Shown: piece by piece, positions 18,395 to 28,081 of the stretch | Layout of the letters: every line of letters begins with the position of its first letter | Position numbering within the stretch: the stretch's first letter is position 1 | DNA from: DTYU01 sp040757355 | GTDB taxonomy: Bacteria > Bacillota > Desulfotomaculia > Desulfotomaculales > Ammonificaceae | Direction of reading: 5' to 3' | NCBI GenBank assembly: GCA_040757355.1 | Contig: JBFLWY010000011.1 | Location: forward strand, 9,021-73,020 | DNA length: 64,000 nt | Made by a program: the position numbers and the translations under genes | The notes under the pieces: generated by a model | The model's input: the letters and a program-made list of their open reading frames with translations, nothing else | The model's database searches: none | Told to the model about the DNA's origin: nothing

Positions 18395-20764
18395 ATGGGG
18401 GGAGTGAAGGAAGTGGCTTTCAGGTTCGTAAAATGGTTTAGTGAACTTGGCAGGAGTGATGTAGCCCTTGTCGGCGGTAAGGGAGCCAACCTTGGTGAAA
18501 TGACCGGGGCCGGGATCTTAGTGCCGCCCGGTTTTTGCGTTACCGCAGAGGCGTATAAGTACTTTGTTGAAAAGACCGGTTTGGCGCCGAAAATAAAAGA
18601 AATCATCAGCGGCACCGATGTAAACGATCTAGATCAGTTGATGACCAATACGTCCAAGGTTCGTGAGTTGATCCGGGGCACGCCGGTACCGCCCGAGATT
18701 TCGGATGAGGTAATTTCCGCTTACAAGGAACTGGGTGGGGACGGTGGGCCGCTGCGGGTCGCTGTGCGGAGCTCGGCGACGGCGGAAGACCTCCCGGAAG
18801 CATCCTTTGCCGGGCAGCAGGACACCTACCTGAATGTGGTCGGGGTTGAGGACGTTCTTGAGCACGTCCGTCGCTGCTGGGCATCCTTATGGACGGCGCG
18901 TGCCACCTCATACCGCCAGGCGCAAGGCTTTGACCACTCGGCCGTTTATCTGAGCGCGGTGGTCCAAAAGATGATTCAATCGGAGCGCTCCGGTGTTGCT
19001 TTTACCGTTGATCCGGTCACGGGCAACAGGCAGGAGATGATGATAAACGCTAGCTGGGGGCTTGGCGAGGCGATTGTAGCCGGAAAGGTCACTCCTGATG
19101 AATATACCGTGGACAAGGCTTCCCGGCGCGTGGTAGACAAGGTGATAGCGGCGAAAAAGGTAATGATTTGTGCCGATCCTAATTCCCCCGGCGGTACGGT
19201 CGAAGTGGAGGTAGCGCAGCAGCTCGGGCCCGAATACGTGGAACGGCAGTGCCTTACCGATGAAGAAGTGTTGACCCTTTCCGAACAACTGATCCGAGTC
19301 GAGAACCACTATAACTTCCCGCAGGATATCGAATGGGGCTACGAGAACGGCACCTTTTACATCTTGCAGTCACGGCCTATTACGACATTGGGCAAAGAGT
19401 CAAAAGCCGGAGCAGGGGAGGCTGGGAAGGTGAGCGAGGCCAAGGTGCTTGTGCGCGGAATGGCTGCTTCTCCCGGTACGGCGACCGGGAAGGTGGTAAT
19501 GGTTAAGAGTTTCAGCGACATCACCCGGGTCAGCGAGGGAGCGGTGCTGGTTACGGTGATGACCAACCCGGACATGGTGCCGGCGATGAAACGGGCTGCC
19601 GCCATTGTTACCGACGAAGGGGGACGCACCTGCCACGCGGCCATCGTGTCGCGGGAACTGGGGGTCCCCTGTATCGTCGGTGCGAAGAACGCGACCGCGG
19701 TGCTGGCGGAAGGGATGGAAGTGACGGTGGACGCTTCCCGGGGCGTGGTCTACGAAGGACGCGTTACGCTGGGCGATGCGGTCCAGCCGTCGGCCCAGGC
19801 CGCCGGGGCGGGCCCGCAGGGGGTGCTCTGGCGGGAGATTGCGCCGATCACCGCCACCAAGATATACATGAACCTGGGCGAGCCGGAGGGAATCGCCCGT
19901 TATAAAGACCTGCCGTTCGACGGGATCGGACTCATGCGCACCGAATTTATCTTCACCGACCACATCGGTGCCCATCCAATGTACCTTTTGCGCTCCGGCC
20001 AGGAAGCAATGTTTATTGACCGGCTTGCGGAGGGCATCTCTACGGTGGCACAAACGATCTACCCCCGGCCGGTGGTGGTGCGCTTCAGCGACTTCCGAAC
20101 CAACGAGTTCCGCGGTTTAAAGGGCGGGGAAGAGGTCGAGCCCCTGGAAAACAACCCGATGATCGGGTGGCGCGGCGTATCCCGCTACATCTCGCCGGAA
20201 TACGAGGCCGGTTTCCGCCTTGAGTGCAAGGCGATGCGCAAGGTTCGGGAAGAATACCAGTTGACTAACGTCTGGGCGATGCTTCCGTTTGTACGTACTA
20301 CCTGGGAAGTAAAACGAGTGCTGAAGATAATGGCCGAAGAAGGCCTGTCTTCGAACCTGGACTTTAAAGTATGGGTGATGGCGGAGGTGCCGTCGGTGGT
20401 CTTTATGGCTGACGAGTTCAGCCCCTTAGTCGACGGTTTCAGCATCGGCTCAAACGACCTTACGCAGTTAATTCTCGGCGCTGACCGGGATTCCGGCGTG
20501 CTGGACAAAATGGGGTATTTTGACGAGCGCAATCCCGCGGTAACGCGCGCGATAGCCCGCCTCATCGAGGTTGCACACCAGCACGGTAAGACGGTTTCCA
20601 TCTGCGGCCAGGGGCCTTCGGTGTACCCCGAGTTCACCGAGTTCCTTGTGCGCAACGGAATAGACAGCGTCAGCGTCAACCCCGACACCGTGGCAAACAC
20701 CCGCAGGCTGGTGGCGAGCGTCGAGCAGAAGGTCATCCTGGAGGCGCTGCGCCAGCGGAAATAA
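18395..20764 (+). CDS. ppsA: phosphoenolpyruvate synthase
   Basis: Converts pyruvate and ATP to PEP, AMP and phosphate, the entry to gluconeogenesis from acetyl-CoA and pyruvate in autotrophic or syntrophic metabolism. Domains: N-terminal ATP-grasp-like pyruvate/ATP binding (LVGGKGANLGEM, VRSSATAEDLPEASFAGQQD), the swivelling phosphohistidine domain (GGRTCHAAIVSRELGVPC, catalytic His about 414) and the C-terminal PEP-binding barrel (GLMRTEFIF, SIGSNDLTQL). 789 residues from ATG 18395; GTG at 18404 or 18413 could also be the start because GGGGGGAG overlaps the first codons. An upstream AAGGAGG at about 18350 is unused by this frame. Confidence 0.95.
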   Translation: MGGVKEVAFRFVKWFSELGRSDVALVGGKGANLGEMTGAGILVPPGFCVTAEAYKYFVEKTGLAPKIKEIISGTDVNDLDQLMTNTSKVRELIRGTPVPPEISDEVISAYKELGGDGGPLRVAVRSSATAEDLPEASFAGQQDTYLNVVGVEDVLEHVRRCWASLWTARATSYRQAQGFDHSAVYLSAVVQKMIQSERSGVAFTVDPVTGNRQEMMINASWGLGEAIVAGKVTPDEYTVDKASRRVVDKVIAAKKVMICADPNSPGGTVEVEVAQQLGPEYVERQCLTDEEVLTLSEQLIRVENHYNFPQDIEWGYENGTFYILQSRPITTLGKESKAGAGEAGKVSEAKVLVRGMAASPGTATGKVVMVKSFSDITRVSEGAVLVTVMTNPDMVPAMKRAAAIVTDEGGRTCHAAIVSRELGVPCIVGAKNATAVLAEGMEVTVDASRGVVYEGRVTLGDAVQPSAQAAGAGPQGVLWREIAPITATKIYMNLGEPEGIARYKDLPFDGIGLMRTEFIFTDHIGAHPMYLLRSGQEAMFIDRLAEGISTVAQTIYPRPVVVRFSDFRTNEFRGLKGGEEVEPLENNPMIGWRGVSRYISPEYEAGFRLECKAMRKVREEYQLTNVWAMLPFVRTTWEVKRVLKIMAEEGLSSNLDFKVWVMAEVPSVVFMADEFSPLVDGFSIGSNDLTQLILGADRDSGVLDKMGYFDERNPAVTRAIARLIEVAHQHGKTVSICGQGPSVYPEFTEFLVRNGIDSVSVNPDTVANTRRLVASVEQKVILEALRQRK

Positions 20765-20873
20765 AATCGGCACTGCGCAGACTCCTTGGGGACAACGCCA
20801 GCGGCTCTTTCAGAACTTGAGCCTAAGCCGCAAGTTAACTGCGAAAGTTGAGTGATTTAAGTTTTTGGTATCT

Positions 20874-20913
20874 ACCGGGGGGTGACCACATACCCCTTCG
20901 GTTATTCTTTTTT
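20874..20913 (+). terminator. intrinsic terminator after ppsA
   Basis: ACCGGGGGGT pairs with ACCCCTTCGGT around an 8-nt loop, followed by TATTCTTTTTT. Confidence 0.7.
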
Positions 20914-21001
20914 GTGAGGCTGCTTTGCTTACAACTCAATATGCATATAGTGATCCGGACTCATGTACTTTGTTTATACTTTATAGAAAGGATACAAGTG
21001 T

Positions 21002-21580
21002 GTGGAAAAACTGCGTCTGTTCTGGGCGATAACTTTCCCGGCTGTGATTCGTGAGGCATTGGCCGAAATCCAGGCGGTGTTCCGCCAGTTAAAACTCGAC
21101 GTAAAATGGGTGGACCCGGAAAACTTTCACCTGACACTGCGGTTTCTCGGGTCTGTTGACGCGTCCGTGGTTGATCCGCTCGCAACCGCAGTCAGCAAAC
21201 AGGTTGCGGCGACGCCGGCTTTTAAACTTGCCCTGGGCGGAGTCGGGGTTTTCCCTTCGGTAAGGAAGCCGAGGGTCCTGTGGGTCGGTTTAAGTGGCCA
21301 CGAACCGGTTGCGGTGCTGCACCGGCAGGTGGAGGCGGCTGTTGTTTCATTAGGTTTTCCACGCGAAGAGAAAGCATTTTCCCCCCACGTCACTATCGGA
21401 CGTTTACGCACTCCGACAAATGCTGCTGCATTGGAAAGGACAATTGCCCAGATGGACGCCCGGCACGTAGGTGAGATTACGGTGACGGGACTGGATCTTG
21501 TCGCCAGCCGGTTGACCCCGGACGGGCCGGTTTATACCGCCCTCAGGCGGATCACCTTTTCCGGCGGCGATTCCGGTTAA
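21002..21580 (+). CDS. thpR: RNA 2',3'-cyclic phosphodiesterase (2H family)
   Basis: Opens 2',3'-cyclic phosphates at RNA ends to 2'-phosphates (older name 2'-5' RNA ligase). Both 2H motifs are present: HLTLRFLG near residue 43 and HVTIGRL near residue 127. 192 residues, normal for the family. GTG start at 21002 with AGAAAGGA about 10 bp upstream. It stands alone, with ordinary intergenic sequence on both sides. Confidence 0.92.
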   Translation: MEKLRLFWAITFPAVIREALAEIQAVFRQLKLDVKWVDPENFHLTLRFLGSVDASVVDPLATAVSKQVAATPAFKLALGGVGVFPSVRKPRVLWVGLSGHEPVAVLHRQVEAAVVSLGFPREEKAFSPHVTIGRLRTPTNAAALERTIAQMDARHVGEITVTGLDLVASRLTPDGPVYTALRRITFSGGDSG

Positions 21581-21768
21581 GTATTGATGGGTGCCGGCGT
21601 ATAATTAATGGAGTGTCCGATGCGCAGGCCGTCCAAAGAATGATTGATACACGGCAAGGATTCCGGGCTTCTTATCCCGAATTCATATTAAAGATAAAAA
21701 CAATGTAATTACCCGGCCTGTATCGCCGCACCCGCCGAAAGAAGTACTATTTTCGGAGGAGAGAGAGA

Positions 21769-22362
21769 ATGCTAATTCTCGGTCTGAACGGCAGCCCCAG
21801 ACCGGACGGCGGTACAGCGCAACTGCTGTCCGCCGCGCTCGACGAGGCGGCTTCTATCGGGGCATCCACCGTTCTTCTGCAGGCTATGGAAGGACTGCAA
21901 GGGTTGGAGATACCTTATTGCATCCACTGCTCATCGCCTTGTAAAGGTGTGTGCTATAAAGGCACCAGGCTCGAGGAGATGTTTGAACTGCTGGGCAGGT
22001 CTGACGGCCTGATCATCGGCAGCCCCGTATATTTTGGAACGGTATCGGCCCCGCTGAAGGCCTTTTGGGATAAGACCCGAAAGTTGCGGAAAGAAAAAGC
22101 GCTGGTTAATGTGGTTGGAGGCGGTGTGGTTAGCGGAGGGTCGCGTTTTGGAGGGCAGGAGCCGACGCTGCAAGTTCTCGCGGCAATGATGCTGTCTCAT
22201 GGAATGACGGTGGTGGGTGACGGCCACAGTGACGGTGACCCCGGACACCTGGGTGCGTGCATGCAGTACCAAAACAACGGGGAGGCGCTTGTGCAGGCAA
22301 GGGTTTTGGCAAAGAGGGTCGTTGAGGTAGCCGGGGCAACTCAGGTGCTGCGAAAGCGTTAG
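21769..22362 (+). CDS. NAD(P)H-dependent FMN reductase / iron-sulfur flavoprotein-like
   Basis: Flavodoxin-fold protein of 197 residues. LGLNGSPRPDGGT is the phosphate-binding loop and IIGSPVYFGTVSAPLKAFWDK the second flavin contact of the NADPH-dependent FMN reductase family. A cysteine group (CIHCSSPCKGVC, about residues 52-63) lies where iron-sulfur flavoproteins carry a cluster, so it may transfer single electrons. ATG behind GGAGGAGAG. Substrate unknown. Terminator at 22385. Confidence 0.85.
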   Translation: MLILGLNGSPRPDGGTAQLLSAALDEAASIGASTVLLQAMEGLQGLEIPYCIHCSSPCKGVCYKGTRLEEMFELLGRSDGLIIGSPVYFGTVSAPLKAFWDKTRKLRKEKALVNVVGGGVVSGGSRFGGQEPTLQVLAAMMLSHGMTVVGDGHSDGDPGHLGACMQYQNNGEALVQARVLAKRVVEVAGATQVLRKR

Positions 22363-22384
22363 CGGGCTTGTTGCGCACCGTTGG

Positions 22385-22414
22385 CCCGGGTCATGACTGG
22401 CACCCGGGTTTTTT
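22385..22414 (+). terminator. intrinsic terminator after the flavin reductase gene
   Basis: CCCGGGT and ACCCGGG flank a 10-nt loop and are followed by six T. Confidence 0.8.
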
Positions 22415-22481
22415 ATCCATAGCGGTACCCGCCGTAATCAGTCAGGTTCCGGTGTATAAGTCTAAAGAGGAGTGGAGATTC

Positions 22482-23480
22482 TTGCGGTTACGCGAGTATC
22501 AGGAAGAGCTCGAGGACCGGATACTCTCGCCTTACGCCTGCAAGAGCAGAGATACAAAGGGCCGCAGAGAAGAAGAAGAACCTTGCAGTGTGCGTACGGC
22601 TTTCCAGCGCGACCGGGACCGAATTATCCATAGCAAGAGTTTCCGGCGGCTGAAGCACAAGACGCAGGTTTTCATTATTCCGGAGGGCGATCACTACCGG
22701 ACGCGGCTGACGCATACGCTTGAGGTTGCTCAGATTGCAAGGACGATCGCCCGGGCGCTCAGGCTGAACGAAGACTTGACGGAAGCGATCGGGCTGGGTC
22801 ACGATCTTGGACACACTCCCTTCGGACATACGGGAGAGGAGGCCCTGGCCGCAGTCTATCCCGGCTTTAATCACAATGAGCAGAGTCTCAGGGTGGTGGA
22901 GTTGCTTGAAGGAGGCAAAGGCCTCAACCTTACCTTCGAGGTACGGGACGGCATTGTGAACCACACCGGCCCTAACCGGCCGGTGACTCTCGAGGGACAG
23001 GTCGTAAAGGTGGCGGACCGAATTGCCTACATCAACCACGACATTGACGATTCGCTCCGGGGCGGGATACTGACCCAGGCGGATCTCCCGCGTGATTGTC
23101 TGGATATTCTGGGTTACCACCACCGTGACAGGATCAACACTATGGTTCTGGACCTGATCAGGACAAGCTGGGACCAGCCGGAGATACGTATGGGGCCGGA
23201 GGTTAAGTACGCAATGGATAAGCTCCGCGCTTTTCTGTTTGACCGGGTTTACTTGGGATCGGAAGCCAAACGGGAAGAGGCCAAAGCAAGGCACGTTGTG
23301 CAGTATCTGTTTCAGTATTTCGTTGCCAGTCCCGATGCGCTTCCGATCGAATACCGGCAAAAGGTGCCCGATTTCGGGCTTAACCGGGTGGTATGCGACT
23401 ACATCGCCGGAATGACCGACCGTTACGCCGTGGCACAGTTCGAGCGCCTTTTCATTCCGCGGGGGTTCCCCGTGTTTTAA
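22482..23480 (+). CDS. dgt: deoxyguanosinetriphosphate triphosphohydrolase-like protein
   Basis: HD-domain dNTPase that removes triphosphate from deoxynucleotides, usually dGTP. Motifs: FRRLKHKTQVF, HTLEVAQIARTIAR, and GHDLGHTPFGHTGE with the HD pair, then a later NHTGPNRPVTLEGQVVKVADRIAYINHDID. I placed the start at TTG 22482, six bases after AAAGAGGAG; the frame continues upstream to 22368 but that part overlaps the preceding terminator. The 332 residues fit the family. Adjacent to dnaG-rpoD, as in other Clostridia. Confidence 0.93.
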   Translation: MRLREYQEELEDRILSPYACKSRDTKGRREEEEPCSVRTAFQRDRDRIIHSKSFRRLKHKTQVFIIPEGDHYRTRLTHTLEVAQIARTIARALRLNEDLTEAIGLGHDLGHTPFGHTGEEALAAVYPGFNHNEQSLRVVELLEGGKGLNLTFEVRDGIVNHTGPNRPVTLEGQVVKVADRIAYINHDIDDSLRGGILTQADLPRDCLDILGYHHRDRINTMVLDLIRTSWDQPEIRMGPEVKYAMDKLRAFLFDRVYLGSEAKREEAKARHVVQYLFQYFVASPDALPIEYRQKVPDFGLNRVVCDYIAGMTDRYAVAQFERLFIPRGFPVF

Positions 23481-23572
23481 AAATTGTCACTTTAGGGGAG
23501 GAAAATCTGACCGGGCAACGAATATATATTCAGGGTATGCCGCATTGCCCCGTAACCCGGTGGTGGTAAAAA

Positions 23573-25360
23573 TTGCGCGGCATTGTTCCTGGGGAATTTA
23601 TCGAAGAGGTCCTGAACCGGACAGACATTGTAACGTTAGTTGCGGAGCACGTCCGCCTGGTTAAAAAAGGTCAACGCTACGTCGGACTTTGTCCTTTTCA
23701 CCAAGACAGGTCCCCTTCGTTTACAGTCTCCCCGGAAAAGCAGTTTTTTTATTGTTTTGGCTGTGGTACCGGGGGGGATGCGCTAAAATTTTTAATGTTG
23801 CGGGAGAATTTGACCTTCCCGGAGGCGCTTGAGCGGCTGGCGGAACGGGCAGGGCTGAGGCTCCCGGAAACCGGGCTTGATGCTTCAACTGAACGGCGGC
23901 AGCGTGAGCGCGAGCAGGCCTGGCGGATAAATAAGATTACCGCCGGGTATTTTGCGCAGCAGCTCTTCGAAAGAGCCGGAGAGCCGGCACGTCTGTACCT
24001 TGAAAAGAGAGGGGTATCCTTAACGGTTGCCTCGACATTTGGCCTGGGTTTCGCACCTCAATCGCGTGACGGTTTGCTCCGCTTCCTGCGAGGTAAAGGA
24101 ATAAGCGGAGAAGAGGTCTTGCGGTTTGGCTTGGCGGTGCGACTGGAGAGTGGGGAGCTTGTTGATAGGTTTCGCGGGCGCCTGATCTTTCCGATCAGCG
24201 ATGCCCGCGGCAGGGTGGCGGGTTTTGGCGGGCGCGCCCTCGACGATTCAACAATGCCAAAATACCTCAACTCTCCTGAAACCCCCTTTTTCAACAAAAG
24301 GGAGTTGCTCTTTGCGCTTTTTCAAGCCCGGCAGGCTATACGCGAAGCCGGTTTTGCGGTGGTTGTCGAAGGTTACCTTGACGCCCTCACGGCACACCAG
24401 TTCGGCTTCTGCAACGTGGTAGCCAGCCTGGGGACGAGTCTGACCCGTGAGCAGGCCAGGCTGCTGTTACGACACACTTCGACGGTGCTCATTGCGTATG
24501 ATAGTGATGCGGCGGGTGCCGCGGCTACCCTGCGCGGCCTCGATATCCTGCAAGAGGCGGGATTTCAGGTGCGGGTAGTCGGCATTCCCCAAGGCAAGGA
24601 CCCGGATGAGTTTATCCGCGGGGCGGGTCCGGAGGCATGGCAAGATGTCGTAGCAAGGGCCGTCCCCCTCATAGAATATAAAACGACTCATCTTGCCGGC
24701 AAGGGTGTCGATACCGCTGCTAAGAAAATGGCGGTGCTCCAGGCGATTTTGCCAAACCTCGCGGTCCTGCCGACCATCGCCGAGCGCGAGGAAGGCATCC
24801 GGACGGTGGCACGGGTAACAGGGTTAAACTGGGAGGCCGTCCGGAACGAACTGGACCGGTTTTTAGAAAACGGGCAAAAAACCTGGCTAAAGACCAGCAA
24901 AAGTGCTAAAAATAAGCATAAACTTAGAAATACGACTGATGCACGCAAAAAGGCCGAAGCCGGCATTCTCAGGATTCTCCTGGAGAGGCCGAGCTTGGTA
25001 GCCAAGGTTGACGCGGTTGAAGGAAGCGAACTGTTTTCTGAAGCGCAATACCGCCGGGTCTACCTTACGCTTTGCGAAACGGCTACGATCGAAGGTTTAA
25101 GGCTGCCGGTGCTATTCAGCCGGCTCGAAGAGGACGACAAAAACGCAGTGGCCGCCCTGCTGTCTGAACAGGTGCCGGAAGATGCTGAAACCCTTCTGCT
25201 TGATTTTGTAAACCTGATCCGTGGGAGAGAGCGCCGCAAGAAGCGCCAGGAGCTTCTGCTGAAATTGAGTGCGGCGGAAAAAGCAGGGGACGTTCAGCTT
25301 GCGCGGCAACTTTTATATGAAATCTCTGCGCTCATAAAGAACGGAAAGGAGGGGTGTTAA
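23573..25360 (+). CDS. dnaG: DNA primase
   Basis: Makes RNA primers at the replication fork. N-terminal CHC2 zinc domain with Cys40, His43, Cys61 and Cys64 (CPFH ... CFGCG); RNA-polymerase core; TOPRIM domain with VVVEGYLDAL and AYDSDAAG; and a C-terminal helicase-binding region. 595 residues. TTG start at 23573 behind GGTGGTGG. The stop is immediately followed by the rpoD GTG, the classical macromolecular-synthesis operon. Confidence 0.97.
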   Translation: MRGIVPGEFIEEVLNRTDIVTLVAEHVRLVKKGQRYVGLCPFHQDRSPSFTVSPEKQFFYCFGCGTGGDALKFLMLRENLTFPEALERLAERAGLRLPETGLDASTERRQREREQAWRINKITAGYFAQQLFERAGEPARLYLEKRGVSLTVASTFGLGFAPQSRDGLLRFLRGKGISGEEVLRFGLAVRLESGELVDRFRGRLIFPISDARGRVAGFGGRALDDSTMPKYLNSPETPFFNKRELLFALFQARQAIREAGFAVVVEGYLDALTAHQFGFCNVVASLGTSLTREQARLLLRHTSTVLIAYDSDAAGAAATLRGLDILQEAGFQVRVVGIPQGKDPDEFIRGAGPEAWQDVVARAVPLIEYKTTHLAGKGVDTAAKKMAVLQAILPNLAVLPTIAEREEGIRTVARVTGLNWEAVRNELDRFLENGQKTWLKTSKSAKNKHKLRNTTDARKKAEAGILRILLERPSLVAKVDAVEGSELFSEAQYRRVYLTLCETATIEGLRLPVLFSRLEEDDKNAVAALLSEQVPEDAETLLLDFVNLIRGRERRKKRQELLLKLSAAEKAGDVQLARQLLYEISALIKNGKEGC

Positions 25361-26443
25361 GTGGAAGAGACGCAGTACAATGAAATTGAAGGCTTAATTG
25401 AGAAGGGAAAGAAAAACGGCGTACTCACTTACGGCGAAATTATGGATAGCCTTCAAGGGACCGAATTAACCCCTGACCAGATCGATGATATTTACGAGCA
25501 ATTAACGATAATGGGGATAGATGTGGTACCTGAAGTTCAGGAGGTAGAGCCTGTAGAGGTCTCCGAGCCCCATCACGGTTACGCGGATGTTGACATATCG
25601 ATTCCTGAAGGCGTCGAGATAGACGACCCCGTCAGAATGTACTTAAAAGAGATCGGCCGTATCCCGCTTTTATCACCTGAGGAAGAGGTAGACCTTGCCA
25701 AGAGGATGGAAAACGGGGACGAGGCTGCAAAGCGCCGGCTGGTGGAGGCAAATTTGAGACTCGTGGTCAGTATCGCCAAGCGTTATGTCGGGCGGGGCAT
25801 GCTTTTCCTTGATCTTATTCAGGAAGGCAATTTGGGCCTTATCAAGGCGGTGGAGAAGTTCGACTACCGCAAGGGGTATAAGTTCAGTACTTATGCCACC
25901 TGGTGGATTCGTCAGGCTATCACCCGGGCCATCGCGGACCAGGCACGGACCATCCGCATACCGGTACATATGGTGGAAACCATCAACAAACTAATCCGGG
26001 TGTCGAGGCATCTTCTTCAGGAACTCGGGCGCGAGCCGACGCCTGAGGAGATCGCCAGGGAGATGGACATTTCGGAGGACAAGGTCCGCGAGATCATGAA
26101 AATCGCGCAGGAGCCTGTCAGCCTTGAGACCCCCATCGGGGAAGAGGAGGATTCACACCTGGGTGACTTTATCGAGGACCAGGAGGCCCAGGCTCCGGCG
26201 GAGGAGGCTTCTTTCACACTGTTGCGCGAGCAGTTGAACGAGGTGCTCCATACCCTCACGGAAAGAGAACAACGGGTGCTGCGGCTTCGCTTCGGCCTCG
26301 ACGACGGGCGAGCCCGTACCCTGGAAGAAGTGGGTCAAAAGTTCGGGGTCACCAGGGAGCGAATACGGCAAATCGAGGCCAAAACGTTGCGCAAGCTCCG
26401 GCACCCGAGCCGATCGAAGAAACTGAAGGATTACCTGGAGTGA
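25361..26443 (+). CDS. rpoD: primary RNA polymerase sigma factor SigA
   Basis: Housekeeping sigma-70 factor of 360 residues. Region 1.1 at the N-terminus; region 1.2 ([17 protein letters not shown]); region 2 including [22 protein letters not shown] and the -10 reading segment [14 protein letters not shown]; region 3; and region 4 with the -35 reading helix ([21 protein letters not shown]). GTG start directly after the dnaG stop, ribosome site AAAGGAGGGG inside dnaG. A strong terminator follows. Confidence 0.98.
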   Translation: MEETQYNEIEGLIEKGKKNGVLTYGEIMDSLQGTELTPDQIDDIYEQLTIMGIDVVPEVQEVEPVEVSEPHHGYADVDISIPEGVEIDDPVRMYLKEIGRIPLLSPEEEVDLAKRMENGDEAAKRRLVEANLRLVVSIAKRYVGRGMLFLDLIQEGNLGLIKAVEKFDYRKGYKFSTYATWWIRQAITRAIADQARTIRIPVHMVETINKLIRVSRHLLQELGREPTPEEIAREMDISEDKVREIMKIAQEPVSLETPIGEEEDSHLGDFIEDQEAQAPAEEASFTLLREQLNEVLHTLTEREQRVLRLRFGLDDGRARTLEEVGQKFGVTRERIRQIEAKTLRKLRHPSRSKKLKDYLE

Positions 26444-26445
26444 GC

Positions 26446-26480
26446 GGTCCGGCGTCTTATTGACGACCGGACCTTTTTTT
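26446..26480 (+). terminator. intrinsic terminator after rpoD
   Basis: GGTCCGG and CCGGACC separated by 14 nt, followed by seven T. Confidence 0.85.
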
Positions 26481-26494
26481 ATTATAATTTCTAT

Positions 26495-26570
26495 GGGCCC
26501 ATAGCTCAGCGGTCAGAGCTGCCGGCTCATAACCGGTCGGTCCCAGGTTCGAATCCTGGTGGGCCCACCA
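26495..26570 (+). tRNA. tRNA with CAU anticodon (elongator Met or Ile2)
   Basis: 76-nt cloverleaf with encoded CCA. Acceptor GGGCCCA pairs with TGGGCCC, the D arm has AGCTC, the anticodon loop is CTCATAA (CAU), and the T arm is CCCAGGTTCGAATCCTGG. The G1-C72 pair excludes initiator tRNA. CAU could be elongator methionine or the lysidine-modified isoleucine tRNA; sequence alone by eye does not decide. Confidence 0.93.
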
Positions 26571-26674
26571 GAACAGACGTCAGAGGCAAGGGGTCAGAGG
26601 TCGGAAAGAGGTAGGGTGGGCTATGCCCACCATTAAAATCCCACCTCCGACATTCCACGTCTCACTTCCCAGAC
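26571..26674. repeat. short interspersed repeat between the two tRNAs
   Basis: GTCAGAGG/GTCGGAA units with a GGTGGGC-TAT-GCCCACC hairpin and a reverse-oriented CCTCCGAC part. Related words (CTTCCGACCTCTGA) occur at about 8100-8200, suggesting a dispersed non-coding repeat family. Confidence 0.4.
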
Positions 26675-26749
26675 GGGCGATTAGCTCAGGGGGAGAGCAC
26701 TTGCCTTACAAGCAAGGGGTCGTAGGTTCAAATCCTACATCGCCCACCA
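26675..26749 (+). tRNA. tRNA-Val (UAC)
   Basis: 75-nt cloverleaf with encoded CCA. Acceptor GGGCGAT pairs with ATCGCCC; the anticodon stem CTTGC/GCAAG holds loop CTTACAA (anticodon UAC). The 3' part, from the anticodon stem on, is repeated exactly at 40096 and serves as the integration site of the neighbouring element. Confidence 0.96.
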
Positions 26750-26761
26750 GAAATACCAAGG
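26702..26761 (+). repeat. attL, left copy of the 60-bp integration repeat
   Basis: Identical to 40096-40155. Contains the 3' two thirds of tRNA-Val plus 12 bp of flank. Because the element supplies this end, the tRNA remains intact here. Confidence 0.9.
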
Positions 26762-26797
26762 GTTTCAGGGTTCGGGGGGTGGCAGGAAAAAGCCGGT

Positions 26798-26818
26798 TGA
26801 TAGGAATCTGATAGGAAT
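26798..26818. promoter_or_regulatory. paired TGATAGGAAT repeats near attL (putative integrase or Xis arm sites)
   Basis: TGATAGGAAT occurs at 26798-26807 and 26809-26818, 11 bp apart. The same pair, 12 bp apart, lies close to attR at 39985-39994 and 39997-40006. Location inside both ends of the element fits arm-type recombinase sites; this is inference. Confidence 0.55.
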
Positions 26819-26889
26819 AAAAAAGAACCGCCGAGAGTGCTATTCCTGACGGTCCGGTTATAGGTGGTGGGGCTGCCTGATGAGCAGCC

Positions 26890-28059
26890 TTATTTTTCGC
26901 ACAGCTTCCGCATAGCTTCCCGCTTGCGTTCAAGGGATGAGTGGGTGTAGGTGTCTAAAGTCAGGTTGCTCTTTGCGTGCCCCAGGATTTCCGATGTGGT
27001 TTTCACGTCTGCCCCGGCCTGGATAAGCCTGCTGGCAAAGGTATGCCTTAGCTGGTGCAGCGTGGCTTTTATCCCTGCCCCCTGGCATATCCTTTGGAAA
27101 GCCCGGTTAAGGTTCCGGGGTTCAATCGGTGTGCCGTGTTCGGTGGCAAACACCAGGTTGTTGTCCTGGTATGCGGCACCAGCAAGGAGCTTTTCCTGAG
27201 CCTGCTGGCGCTTTTGGTTCCTGAGCGCGGCTTCGGCCTTCGGCGTCAGGGGGATGGTTCTCATCGCTGTTTCCGTTTTTGGCGCGGCAATCTGTAACCC
27301 GGCGGTGCGTGTCCTGGTAAGTCCCTGCCTGACGCTGAGCAATTTGCTTTCGAAGTCAACATCCGGCCACTGCAAGGCTAAGAGTTCCCCCCTTCGCATA
27401 CCGCTTTCCACTAAGAGGGTGAAAGCAGGTTCCCACCGCTGCCATGTTTTTTGCTTGCATACACGGAAAAACTTCTCCAGTTCGTCAGGAGACAAAGCTT
27501 GTACTTGTTTCGCGTTCAATGGCGGCAGTTCGGCCCCTTCGCTGACGTTGAACGGCACCATCTTTAGCTGCCTGGCCTTCTCTAATGCGCTGTGGATTAT
27601 CTGGTGGATATACCTGATGGTTCGAGCAGAAAGCCCGGCGTCCTCTTTGTCGTTATACAATTTCTGCACCTGTAGCGCCGTAAGGTCCTTAAGGGGAATG
27701 TGGCCGAGCGCAGGTTTGATATGCCTGCGGATCATTACCTCGTAGCTTTCATAAGTAGTAGGCCGCAACTTGCGCTTTTTGAAAGTCTCCATCCACTCGT
27801 CAAGCCAAACGCCGAATGTTGTTTTATTCGGTTCAACAAACGTACCGTCTTTCCGGGCTTTAAGCATGTCGATAAGCTTGTCTTTTACTTCTGTGCGACC
27901 TTTCCCGTAGACCTTCCAAATGTTGCGTGTTTGCTTCAGTTCACCCGTTTTTTTGTCTATTGTAGTTCTCCATCCGATCATGCATTCAGCGACCCAGCGA
28001 CCGTCTTTAAGCTGGTAGATACTACCTTCGGAATTCCCTCTACTTTTTGGTTTCGCCAT
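26890..28059 (-). CDS. tyrosine-type site-specific integrase
   Basis: Phage-family integrase of 389 residues that should recombine the tRNA-Val att sites. N-terminal AP2-like arm-binding domain (GSIYQLKDGRWVA), SAM-like core-binding domain (FGVWLDEWMETFKKRKLRPTTYESY), and catalytic domain with the active-site Arg (ESGMRRGELLAL), HxxR (HQLRHTFASRL), His in LGHAKSNLT and the nucleophile in DTYTH. ATG at 28059 behind AAAGGAGAG; two codons upstream a TTG would also fit. Lies 130 bp inside attL. Confidence 0.96.
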   Translation of the reverse strand: MAKPKSRGNSEGSIYQLKDGRWVAECMIGWRTTIDKKTGELKQTRNIWKVYGKGRTEVKDKLIDMLKARKDGTFVEPNKTTFGVWLDEWMETFKKRKLRPTTYESYEVMIRRHIKPALGHIPLKDLTALQVQKLYNDKEDAGLSARTIRYIHQIIHSALEKARQLKMVPFNVSEGAELPPLNAKQVQALSPDELEKFFRVCKQKTWQRWEPAFTLLVESGMRRGELLALQWPDVDFESKLLSVRQGLTRTRTAGLQIAAPKTETAMRTIPLTPKAEAALRNQKRQQAQEKLLAGAAYQDNNLVFATEHGTPIEPRNLNRAFQRICQGAGIKATLHQLRHTFASRLIQAGADVKTTSEILGHAKSNLTLDTYTHSSLERKREAMRKLCEK

Positions 28060-28081
28060 TCTCAATCTCTCCTTTCCTTTA

